Translations under genes and position numbers: made by a program | Origin: Lagopus muta | Lineage: Eukaryota > Chordata > Aves > Galliformes > Phasianidae | DNA: 64,000 nucleotides | NCBI RefSeq assembly: GCF_023343835.1 | Contig: NC_064443.1 | Coordinates: 2,108,001 to 2,172,000, forward strand | Reading direction: 5' to 3' | The notes under the pieces: model-generated | Told to the model about the DNA's origin: nothing | Database searches by the model: none | What the model saw: the letters and a program-made list of their open reading frames with translations, nothing else | Shown here: in pieces, positions 38,209 through 51,110 of the stretch | Layout of the letters: the number at the start of each line of letters is the position of its first letter | Position numbering within the stretch: the first letter of the stretch is position 1

Positions 38209-40978
38209 ACCCTGCTGAGCTCCTGCTTGCTCTCCTGACCAAGCATCCTCCCAGCCACCACTGTGTTACTGTCATTCCCAGCAGCATCACACTAACCACA
38301 GGAGCAGGGCTAGGGTTTGAGTCCATGGTCACATTCCCAATGAGAAAGGGCTGAATCAGTGCCCTGTGTTGGGGCAGGGGGTCCTGGAGCCCATCCTGTA
38401 TCTGAGAGGGCAGCCATGGTGCATCTGCACCTGGAGGAGTGGGGATTGTTGTCACAAGGCTTGATCCAGTAACACCCCAAATTTCAGAGCTTGTAAGCAG
38501 CCACTGAAATCTTGGTAGCCTAATTTAGCTGAAAAGCAGACCTCACAAAAAAATAAATGGCCTCATAAATACCTGAACAGGGTGTCTCTGCTATTGAAGC
38601 TGCAGAAATTCCCTGTGCTTTCGGGATGTGGATCTACATTTGCAATTCGAGTCTCAGACCCTTAGCAATAAGACCCAGGAGGTGTTGTAGGGTGGGTGCT
38701 GAGATGTCACTCTGCCATTCAGGGTTGATCTGCATCTGCCACCCTTCAAGGTATGCACCCCAAGGAGTGGTGGTGAGAGCATCTGTCTTGAAGGTCTTGA
38801 GATGTCAGACCTCACCCCTACCCATTTGTTTCCAGATTTAAGGAGGTGCTTTGTCTTGAATAATCCATGGATGTGTCCTTGTGGCTACGCCAGTAGGCAG
38901 GACTGAACTTGGCCTGTGTGTGCAGCCCAAAAGCAGAAATTGCATTGGAGGGGAAGAAAGACTCATGGTGCTGGCCGAGGAAAGGAGAAAGTGGAGTGGA
39001 TATCCCTCTTCTCTATTCAGCAGGCTTAGGACCTGCTTTGGTGCATTTTACTGGCCCAAAAACAAAGCAAGCATCAGCCATACCACTGAATTCCTCCCAG
39101 ATTCTCACATTGCGGAGTGACCTGTGCAAATGCCAGCAGCTGGGAGACTGAAATAGCAGCTGCCATTGCTTAGGCCCCACTGATTTGTCCTGTGGTTTTT
39201 CCACGTCCTTTAATCTCCAGTAAATAATCCCTCATTTCTTTGTGGTCTTTCTAATTCCATGCTCTGTGCCGGCACTTCCTGTAAACAGCGGGTCTAGTGG
39301 CCCTTAATTGAGACTCTTGCCAGCTGTGCAAAGGGCACGTGGCAGGGCTGTGCTTGGGGCTGGATGTGGCAGTTCCAGAGGGCTGAATGATGGGAATTAG
39401 GAGCCTGGTTCTCTTCTTCATCCAGGCAGAAGTCAGGGCAAGCCATGGTGCAGCCAGTGAGTAATTCAGTTTTAAAGCATGGACACGTGGAAACAGCAGG
39501 TGTCATCAGCCTGCCTCAACACTTCATACTATCCAGTCTGAAGAAATGATGGGTGGGTCAGTGCTTGAAAGCACAACTGGAATAAATGATGTGAAATGAG
39601 TTCCCTGCGGCACATGCTTCCACTGGCTCTGCAAGAGTCTGTGCAGAAGCCACGAGCAGGCCTGTCTCAGCCCTTAGTTATTACATTTCCAGTCTAAGAT
39701 CTTGAATGAAGTCCTAAAATGAAGGTCTGTGCTTTCTGAAGACCTACCTTGGTGCTCAAGGCCTTGATCTTTCACTGCCTTGTAGATACAAAGCTTCCAA
39801 ATCCTCCCATGTACTCCAACAGCAAGGAAGGCGTAGAACATATTTTCCAACCAAAATCTCTCCAGTTCTATTTTGACTTCAGGCTGTTGAAAGATTTGCA
39901 GCATCAGATATCCATCCTCAACCCTGGCAGAGTTTATTTTCTTCAGGTGAGTTCAGGTCGAAGTGATAGTGGATCGAATGGGATTTCAGCTTCACCTCCT
40001 GTCTGAAAGCTCACCTCCATGTTGACTGGTTGCTTACATAGATCCTCAAATATGAGACAGATCAGAGTTTGCTCCATGAAATGTCCGTGCCCACGTAGTG
40101 CCAGTGTGGCAAAATGCCAGTGGAAGCATCGTCAGAGCACTCTGTGAAGGTCAGATGGAGGAGCTGAGGTTTCTCCTCACCTTGCAGAGCTGATGCTGTA
40201 TTCTTGCAGTGCTGAGTTGTTGGCTGAAACGTAGCCCTGCACAGAGTTGGACTGAAACAAAGCTCCTTCAAGCGATGAGATGGCTGCCTGAGACCTGTTG
40301 AAAGCATCACAAGTGTAGATGAAATTGTTCAGTATGTATTTACTGGCTCTCAGTTGCCTCTGCATTTTTTTTTTCCAACAACAGAGATGCAAACAAGCCT
40401 TAAGAGAGGCAGACGAGATTTACCCAGGCAGCAATAGGAACCCTTGAGCCCTGATGCCAATAATCCTCATCTGGAGTCAGTCCCGTTGGCTCCAGCCACT
40501 GCTGAGCTTGCTGGTGGAGAAAACCACTGCATTGGATCAAACCAATGTTAAAGGAGACTTCACAGAAGTTAATAGCTAGTGGTCAAGAGGAGCTGCCAGA
40601 CTCTTGCTTTCTCAGTAACTAATAAAAGTGCTTTTTAACACAATTAATGTGATGTCTTGCTGAAGACTGAAGGAAATTGGAATTGAGACATTTCTATCTT
40701 GACAGACTCAGTGGAAAACTTCTGTTCAGACTGGTAGGAATGAGACCAATAAATTTCTGTAAAAACTTTCTGAATTCAGCCTTCAAGATAATAGATAGGC
40801 TGTTCTAACTGTGGATAAATAAACTCTGCTTTAGTAAGTGTTTAAAGACTTTCAGGATGACGAAGTGGAACATACTTCAAGTCTCCAAAGATGGGAAGTG
40901 GCTTCTGAGTCAAATACCAACCCATGCCAGGACTCGTATTTTAGACTGAGGTCACTCTTTTGTGACTTGTTGACAGTG

Positions 40979-41072
40979 TTGGGGTTTTTTGTTTTGTTTT
41001 ATTGCTTTTTTTTTTCTTTTTCTTTTTTTTTTTTTTTTTGCTCTTGTGTTTTGAAGAAAAAAAAAAGGAAAA
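40979..41072. repeat. T-rich tract followed by A-rich tract
   Basis: T-rich sequence (40983-41040, with G and C interruptions) is followed within about 20 bases by an A-run at 41057-41068. The arms are complementary and could pair into a hairpin. A frame across it looks hydrophobic then basic, but this is due to base composition. Confidence 0.7.
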
Positions 41073-44000
41073 CATCACAGGCTGAAAATAGCAGTGAAAC
41101 GTTCCCCAGCTGCAAACCTGCTCTTAAAGAAAGCTTCCCAGGGGACATAAAGCTTCAGCTACAGCCCAGAAAACCAGCTCATCAAGCAATGAGCGAGGTG
41201 GAAAACCCTATACTGAGTGACAACAGGCCCGCCTGAGCATTGCTCACTTCTGTCAGGGCACCAGAAGAAGGCAGGAAGTCTGTATTCCCACCAGCAAGTT
41301 TTCCAAGGGCAGCCTTAAGGTGAGAGCATCTCTCTGCCTTCCCATTTTATGAAGACCAGCCTAACCTGCAGCTCTTGTCTGCTCTGGCCATCCCAAAAGC
41401 GAGTGGTGGAAAGGCTGGATCAGCACCTTCTGGAAAAGCAAGGCAGGTCTCCCCATTTATGAAAGCCCAGGGCTTAATTCTGCAAATAAAACCAAAATAG
41501 ACCTAACCCAAGCAAAATGGCTGGGGAGAAATTATGAAGCTCTTCTTGCTTTGTTCTCCTCCATCTCTACCAGCTGATGTAAATTGTTAGGTGTGGAAGA
41601 GAGGCCAGCAAACGTGTGCTTTACTTGAGCTGAGGCTAAAATCCTGTGCCAGGGAGATGGGGTGCTTCACATACAGAGGACTGAGCAGAGATTGGTGGGC
41701 TCTGAAGGGATGCAGGTGTCTGGTGGCATGGGGCCAGAGGACTACCATGACCTGAGACACACAAGTAGGGCAGCTTTAGTAGGCACCAGAAGTTGTGTGA
41801 GCACACCCCTGGCCAAACGTGCCTTGTTTTGGTGCCTTGAGAGCAAATGGTTTTGAGGATTGGCCCAAGGAGCTCTGTCTCTTTGGTTTCCCAAAGGAAA
41901 GGAAGGGATATTTGGTCACAGCTTGTGATTTACAAAGCTGGTGGGAACAGGGAATTAATGGGATTTTCAATTGAGTAGGCAAAGCCCTACAAGATGACTG
42001 GAAACGGACATTAAGTGAATCCAGCCTGTGAACAAAGCTCTATTATTTAGAAGTCATTAATCAGGAAAGTCACTCATCAAAGCTTGCGCAGATCCTCTAC
42101 TGCTGAGAATGCTTTGATCAAGACTCATTGTATTTTTTTTCCCCAAAGCAGAAGCTGTAAGGCAGGGTTCTGCTTGCTGAGGAGCCAGAGAGAAGCGGCG
42201 GATGCTTTGGAGGAGGCTTTGACTTGTGCTCAGAAGATCGCCTGGGAGATGGCAGGCACAGCAGCATCCCTCCAGCTCAGCACACTTCTCCTTTGCCACT
42301 GCTGCTGCTTCAGCAGCACAGCCTGGTCTCTAATTGCTGCTGGCAGGGGGGCAGGCATGGGGCTTTTTTGCCCAGCAGGGAATAGAATATCTGCATGCAA
42401 GTAGCAGGCTCACACTGATGCTGGCTGTAGGAAGCATGTGCTCCTGCTGCCAGAGACACCACAGTTGCTACAGCAACTGCAAAGCACTGAGACAAGTATC
42501 CTCCTACCATCCTCATCTCCCCAAAATAAAGCAGAGCAAGGAAGGTGTTGGGGTATGAGAGAAGACGACCCTTAGTAGCAGTGCACTGATGCTTCCTGTC
42601 CTGCAGTGGATGGCACCCATGCGCAGCTCCCTGCTCATCAGACCACTTGAGCACTTGATTTCCAGGTCCATTCCCAGGTCTCCGTTTCATTACCTACCTG
42701 CAACCCATCTGGGCACAGGAGCAGCTCAGCCTGCCTTCTCTCCCCACAGAGCTCTGTTGGTCACACACTGGGCGCTTGCTGAGCACCTGGGCTGCAGGGG
42801 TGAGGATGTTATACTGGGGACACTCCAGGAAGCACTGCAGCAGGTTGGGGAATGGGAGAAATCAAACCAGGTGTTTTGTGAGTGTCTGCCAGCTCACTGC
42901 TATTTAAATCTGGCTCACAGAGGTTCTCAGCACTGCGCCATCCTGCTGCAGCAAAACCATGTGGCTTTTCATATAAATATTTAATGGCAGGAGGAAGAAC
43001 TGCTGTAAAAAATACTTTGAGGCTTGCATGAAAACAGAAGGTTATTTCAGGTAGCCAGAGTGGGGTGGGAGGAGGGAGTTTTAGCTGTAATTTCTCCACA
43101 ATTGAAAGAGTGGAGATGTGATAAAGCAGGGTAGGGAGAAAGGAGAGAGAATGGACTGCTGGTCTCTGCACTGCATGCTCTCCCCTACTCCATGCAACCG
43201 TCACCTGCTTTCTTACACTGGAGTAGAAAATGCCTGTCCCCAGAAAATGCCCTTCCCCTCCACTCTGAATGCATCAGGTATGTACTACAGATGGGGATTT
43301 AAGGTCATCCACCTGCCAGAAACTTCCTGGAGATTTATTGCACTTCACCCTGAAGTGGCTTGAGAAGCCTGGCTAAAATTGCAGCAGAAGCAAATGTGTT
43401 TTTATCACCGTCAAACCATCAGTCAGGCCAGCCTTAGCACAAATGACAGCTTGAGATGGGGCTGATGCAAAAGGAGAGGGCTGGCCCCAGGCGTCTGCTC
43501 TTGTGGGATGCAGCTCAGGCACTGCTGGTGGATGGAGCATAGCTGTGCCCACACTGAGGTCCTCCTCCTAGGTGGGATGCCAACAGTCCAGGCTATCTCA
43601 AGTTCCTAATGAAAGCCACTTCACAGTGGGGCAGTGGGCATCATGCTAAAAAGAGTTGATTTAAACACCATTTCCAAAACATGTTGAGCACAAATGCTAT
43701 TTGTTTATCACTGATGCTGACATCAAGCACAGCACAGCACTGTGGTCCACACTGGGCTGGGGCACAAAGAAACGTATTCAAACCCATGTTAAATGTCATG
43801 AAAACACAGGCAGTGGGGATGCTGAACTCTGCAACAAATCTGTTTGGAAACCCCATCCCATACAGCCATAGTGCAATTAAGTTTTCAGTTTAATTATGTG
43901 CAAGGAGGATGTCAGTCGTTTCTCAGTGCTGACTTTGTACAAGGGCAACACCACTGGGCTGTTTAATAATTTATGTCCTTAATATCAGGGGGTGGTGTTT

Positions 44001-45649
44001 GGAAAAGTTCCTACTGTTGCCAGCAGGATATTAAGCATCCTTCCAAGAGAGCTGGTCTGATTGCAGCATGCTCTTACAGCATTCATGAAGCACACCAAGG
44101 TGCTTTTGCATGAGAGGTTCTGATGGAAATGTGATCTCTTAATTAGCACACCCTTCTGAAGAGATCCCAGCACAAAAACCGCCAGTAGGCGTCAGCAGCG
44201 GATGCTGCACCGGAAAATCAAGCGTCTGATGCATCAGTGCAGCTAAAAGCAGGAAAAGAAACAGAACGGGAGATGTGCTGCAAAGAGGAACTCTGCCTTG
44301 CTGCTGGTATCTTGCAGGTATCTCTGCTCGGCATCCCAGGAAAGCCAAGAGGGATGAGCTGGAACAATCCAGACAGAGGACAGCAGGGAGGCACCACAAG
44401 CACCACTGACTTGCAGAAATCATCACCTGAGTTACCATCTTATTGATTTCTGTGCACTAGATAGCCATAGATAGGATATGGGCAGTACTGCCTGTTCCAC
44501 AGAAGAACATTAAATTTGAGTAAAGAAATGCTCTTGCTTCTAGAAACTGGGCAAGTGCCAAAGGAGAGGCTTCTTTGACTCTCTTTCCAAATACACGCTC
44601 CTGACATGATCAGCAGCAGTGTCCAGTGGTGGATGATTCTGCACTGCCTGGGCAGCTGTTTGTCAGATGGTTTGTAAAGAGCTGCAGAGCTGTAAATCCT
44701 GCAAGAAATGTCCTGAGGGGTTGCTTGGCACTGAATGCAAATCCCCTGCCCACATCCATATCATCTGTGCTCATAGAGAAAAAGTCGCAAGCCACCAGCC
44801 AGAGATGATGGTCATTAAAACCCCGTCCTGCAGCGCTCATCTTCCCTGAGCATGAGAGAGCAACTGGCATCTGGAATGCCCTGTGTCACCTGCCTGTTCT
44901 GGAAGTGCTGGTGACAGGTTTGAAAAATGAGTTTGGAAGAAGTCCTGGGAAGGACCAAGCCTGTGTCCCATAGACCCCTGAGGCATCCTACTGTGTTAAG
45001 CAGAAAAGCAGGGATGTGGTGCCCCTCCTGGATATCAAAGTCATGTGAGCATTATTTGAATGGATGAGCCATCTATTTCACAGTCGTGTAAAGTCCTAAC
45101 GAAGTCCAGGGCAGAAAGACACATCTAAGGCTGTGCTTACCTGGATCATCTTTATTTTGCATATGTTTATGTCCCACTGTCACGGTCCTTCCATGGCACA
45201 GTCCTGGGGAAGTGCCTTGCATCAGCTTTTCCCCCATGACCAGAGCAATGTCCTTGGGCAAAGTCCCCAAGCAAAGCACCAGGTGATTCAGAGCAGCAGC
45301 CCCGAGTGTGACTGCTGTCCCCTTCCTTAGCAGGCAGGGAATGGCATGGCTCTGTGCTCAGAGCAGGGTTTGCAGGATGATGCTGAGCACGGTGCAGTGC
45401 TACAGGTATGAATCAACCCACTCAGCACCCTTGCTTCCCTTGTTCCACACACTGTGCAGCCTGTTGTATGGAATGCCAAGATCTTCAGCTTGATTTTAGC
45501 ATTGTGGTCTTGTCCTAAGTGCAAACAACTTGAGTGATTTAGGTCCATGTCACAGGTGATAAATAGCTGCAGTGTTAAGAGAAATCTTCCTCTATGTTTT
45601 TCCTTTTTTTCCTCTCTTTTTTTAGCCTCCTGCTTAGTTTGTGGGTGGG

Positions 45650-45687
45650 AAAAAAAAAAAAAAAGAAAAAAAAAAGAAAAAAAGAAG
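45650..45687 (+). repeat. A-rich tract
   Basis: A run of A with scattered G, preceded by a pyrimidine stretch (45598-45624). No retroposed gene body is recognised upstream. Confidence 0.75.
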
Positions 45688-48074
45688 TGTTGTTTTCATT
45701 TTTCCAAATTATTAACAGCTTGTTAAAATGAGCTAATAATAAAAATGGGCTAATAGTTCACACAGGCTTTATCAGATCTGATGCCTGACCCTGCAATGCT
45801 ACAGAAGCAACTCAGTAATGCAAGCTCCTCTTGATGCACCAGCTTTTGTTTTACATGCTCAACTGCAACAGTGAGAAGAAATACTGAAATGAGCTGATAC
45901 AACATAGGTATTTAAAATGTGATGGGGAACAGCGATGTCCCAGGCCAGACACATCCTTTAAACCTCCTTCATGGTACTCAGTCATGCTGCAGGTGGTGGC
46001 TGTTCAGTGCCTCCTACCTGCAGAAGGGGCAAAAGAAGCTGGAAACAGGGCTGCCTCCAGCTGAACCCAGCTGGGCGCTGTGGGCTTTTACAAAGAACTG
46101 CCATCCCACTGCTAAACCAGGTGTCAGCTCTGCTCAGAGTATATGCAGGATGGGGCTCCGCTTATCCCCTTCCCCCTCCCCAGCCCTGCCTCCACACTAA
46201 CCTACTTTCTCACTTTGTGGAAAGAACATCTTGGATTATGGTGCTGCAAATGAAAGGCTTCAGTCATTGCATCAGACGAATCACAGGTAAGTGCAAGGTT
46301 TTATGTCAGCTTTTTGGCAGCTTCTTTATTCCCTCCCTGCTTTGCACAAACAAGCCGTCTTTGTGCGGAAGTTCATTTTTCCTTTTGAGACCACGGTATT
46401 TGTCAACACAGCTTTTCAATAATGCCATGCAGATAAGGCAGAGCTAAAGCAGATCCCTTTTACTGTTGCTGAAAAGCTACCTGATCCTGCCACAAAGTGC
46501 AGCTCGCTGAGGTCTGTCCCCTCCATCCCTGCCACCTGGCAGGAGGACAGAAGCTGTGCCCAGGTGACAGATCTGAAATCCCGGTGCAAAATATAACCTT
46601 GATGTAATTTCTTCCAGTGTTAGTGATGCTCTGGAGGGAGCTGTGATGGTGTTTGGAGTGACTTGGGTGATTTTTAACAGCATTAGCTGTATTTCCTTGC
46701 ACAAATCCTGTCTCTTCTGGCCCCACACACTCAGCTTCTGGAGTCCATCAAGAATATGGAAATCTGAAGTTCCCTATTTGCTTGTTGCTGATGGTTCCCA
46801 AGTTATTTTAAGGTAAAAGTGTAAAATGGGAAACAAGTTTGAATGGCCAGAAAAAAAAAGCCCATTAAAGCCAGCTGGAGTGTGGAGAGGGACCGAGGTG
46901 CAGCAGAGCTACATGGAGGAGCCAACCTGCTTCCAGCCTGCTGCAGCTTCTTGGTGGCCCTGTTCATCACCTGACTGCTTTTCTGTGCCAGTAACCTCCC
47001 CAGCAACCTCCACCCTTGCAGACCGTTCTCCCCTCCTATCAGGCAGCCTAGGCTGCATTTTTGCAATTGCATTGGCATCAGTTGATTCTGGAGACAACCA
47101 GCCAGATCTGCAGCTGGACAGAACTGACACTGACAGAACTGGAAATCTTTTAAATCCCTAAGCTCTTCCTAAATCCAACAACATCATTTGAACGTCGCAA
47201 ATAAACAAGTAAATAAACAAACCTACCCTACAGTTCTAGGTATTTATTGCTATGATGATATATTTTGGTTGCAAGCCCTGAAATGGGGAAGATCTAATTT
47301 ATGTGTAACTTTGGGTTCACTGAATTCTAAGTCATTTTCTGGGCAGGTCAGTAAAAGTCCATATAAGCCATCCAGAGCAGCTTCCCACTCCAGATGGCCA
47401 ACATGAACATCCCAGCACCTCCAATGAGGATGCAGCAACCTCTGCAGTGTCAGTGACGGGCTGCTCCTGCTGCCAGGCTCTGAAGCAGCTCCTGCACCCA
47501 CCACATTGACTCCATCAGGCTCCCTGGGCTTCACAGCACCATGCTGAAAATCTCTCCCCATTCCCATCATATCCTGGTGCACTGGGGAAGCCTTCCTTCT
47601 TTTATCGAGGAGCAGTTTACCAGCATCAAGTGATACTTCTTCACTTTGCACCGCTACTCTCAAACCGCTCTGGAACACTCCTGCTTCAGGAATTCCCAAT
47701 TCCTTGGACCCTCGCGGTCTGATGATTGACAGCAGTTGTCACCACTTGGTCTCAGCTCGTTAGCAACAGCCCTCCCAGGCACTCTGCACGCAGGGGATGC
47801 AGTGTTTGCTGTCTCAGTGAGTGGCAGGTTTAAGGAGAGCCTTACTGCAGATTGGCTGGCATTTTCAATAAGAAAACTGACATTTTTAATATTCTTCTTC
47901 GTATCTTTAAGAAGATTATAACGGATGTCAGGGCAAAATACCACAGTCGGGTAAAATGCCAAGTCATTTGGGAAGTTTCAGCATTTCCCGCTGTTATTTG
48001 CTGGAGGTGTCCCTTCTCCCTGACTGGGACTAGTACTCCCACTCCGAGCCCGGAGCGGCATCTGTTATGCTCAG

Positions 48075-48091
48075 GCTCCCTCTAGTGCCTT
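48075..48091 (-). promoter_or_regulatory. CTCF-like motif upstream of RPL29
   Basis: The - strand reads AGGCACTAGAGGGAGCC, matching the CTCF core with one mismatch at its first base. It lies about 0.8 kb upstream of the RPL29 start. Confidence 0.4.
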
Positions 48092-48303
48092 TATGTCCTG
48101 GTGTCCCTGCTTCTCCGGGTCCATTTGTCGCCGGGAGGTGTCCTTCGTCCCCACTCCCCTTCAGCTTTGCTAGTGTGGGCTTTACACCACAGCCAAGCCT
48201 TACTTTCCCTTCTGCCCCAGGCCAGTAAGCTCGCCAGTGTTAGGGAATGCGCCATAGTGCAAAGCAGAGTCCTCCCGGGCTCCTCCTAGCCAGCGCCTGA
48301 ACA

Positions 48304-48375
48304 GGATCACAGAATCACAGGGGTTGGAAGGGACCTCTGGAGATCATCAAGTCCAATCCCCCAGCACTGAGGCTT
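48304..48375 (-). repeat. CR1 LINE 3' fragment just upstream of RPL29
   Basis: GATCACAGAATCACAGGGG, GGTTGGAAGGGACCTCTGG and AGATCATCAAGTCCAATCCC are the reverse complement of a CR1 3' terminus. About 70 bases remain, roughly 500 bases upstream of the RPL29 transcription start. Confidence 0.88.
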
Positions 48376-48626
48376 GGCATCGCAGGTGCCCTGCGCGTTT
48401 CACCACGAGCTGGGGCAGCCCTGGAAAAGACCGAGAGAAAATTATCCCGTGCCAAAGTCCATAAATATCAGGACACCACAGAAACACCACATGCCCACAA
48501 AGCCCCGTTCATCTCCCTTTTGGGGTAGTTCCTCCAAGCGCAGCAATTTTCTGATCCGTACCCACGGGCCTCCGCTCAAAAGCCACTGAACTGTGTGATA
48601 CAAGAAACCTCACAGAGGACATGGTC

Positions 48627-48649
48627 GTCAAAGAAACTTTGACTTTATT
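48627..48649. other. Perfect 7-bp inverted repeat with minus-strand AATAAA
   Basis: GTCAAAG-AAA-CTTTGAC (48627-48643) is a perfect palindrome with a 3-base loop. It is followed immediately by TTTATT (48644-48649), which reads AATAAA on the - strand. It lies between the (GTTTTT)n repeat and the CR1 fragment upstream of RPL29. Its function is unknown; it may be chance. Confidence 0.4.
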
Positions 48650-48672
48650 GGGGTTTTCTTTGGGGCTTTGGT

Positions 48673-48704
48673 GTTTTGTTTTTGTTTTTGTTTTTGTTTT
48701 TGTA
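48673..48704 (+). repeat. (GTTTTT)n microsatellite
   Basis: Five or so GTTTTT units end about 175 bases upstream of the inferred RPL29 start, at the edge of the CpG island. Confidence 0.85.
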
Positions 48705-48878
48705 ATTGTTTTACAGCCGGAGTAACTCAGCCGCTGGGCCGGGAAGACGAGGGAGAGGACGGGGAGGAACGGTCGCGGCGCGGAACCTCCATGCCGGCGG
48801 CGCTTGTTGCGCGCCCCTGACTTCCGGTAGAGACTTCCGGTGCGGCCTACGTCCATTACCCAGGGACCCTTGCGCGGT

Positions 48879-48916
48879 CTTTCTCTTCCGGTGCGACTCT
48901 GTCCGCTGTGGGTTCG
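48879..48916 (+). other. RPL29: RPL29 non-coding exon 1 with 5' TOP start
   Basis: A pyrimidine run, CTTTCTCTTCC, begins at about 48879 and fits the 5' terminal oligopyrimidine start typical of ribosomal protein mRNAs. A donor GTAGGT lies at 48917-48922 and the matching acceptor, GTCCCGCAG, ends at 49059, eight bases before the start codon. This leaves a short 5' UTR exon and a 143-bp first intron, the usual vertebrate ribosomal-protein layout. The exact transcription start is inferred from the TOP motif, not measured. Confidence 0.7.
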
Positions 48917-49067
48917 GTAGGTGCCGCTCCGCGCAATCCGGCTCCATCCGCGCTCCGCCGGCTGCTCCCTGTGCCGGGCTCCGACACAGCGGGCTGCGGG
49001 AACACCGCGGGAGGCGGAGCCGAGCCGAGCCGAGCCGGATCGTGTCTTTTGTCCCGCAGGTGCCGCC

Positions 49068-51024
<1,957 letters not shown>

Positions 51025-51110
51025 CCTGGTTTAAGACAAAGAACCAGTTTGCCTTTTGGCATGTGTGTTTAAAGCATTTTTGTACAAATAAAATTGGACA
51101 TAACAAAGTT
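51025..51110 (+). terminator. RPL29: RPL29 3' UTR and polyadenylation signal
   Basis: A canonical AATAAA lies at 51087-51092, 63 bases after the stop codon, and is followed by a GT/T-containing stretch. This gives a 3' UTR of roughly 80-90 bases, short as in other ribosomal-protein genes. The cleavage position is estimated. Confidence 0.85.

Larger units (their letters stand above)
35794..48303. other. Long non-coding spacer upstream of RPL29
   Basis: About 12.5 kb with A/T-rich tracts, a short (GAT)n run near 37,998-38,007 and the CTCF-like motifs, but no recognised exon or RNA gene. Confidence 0.5.
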
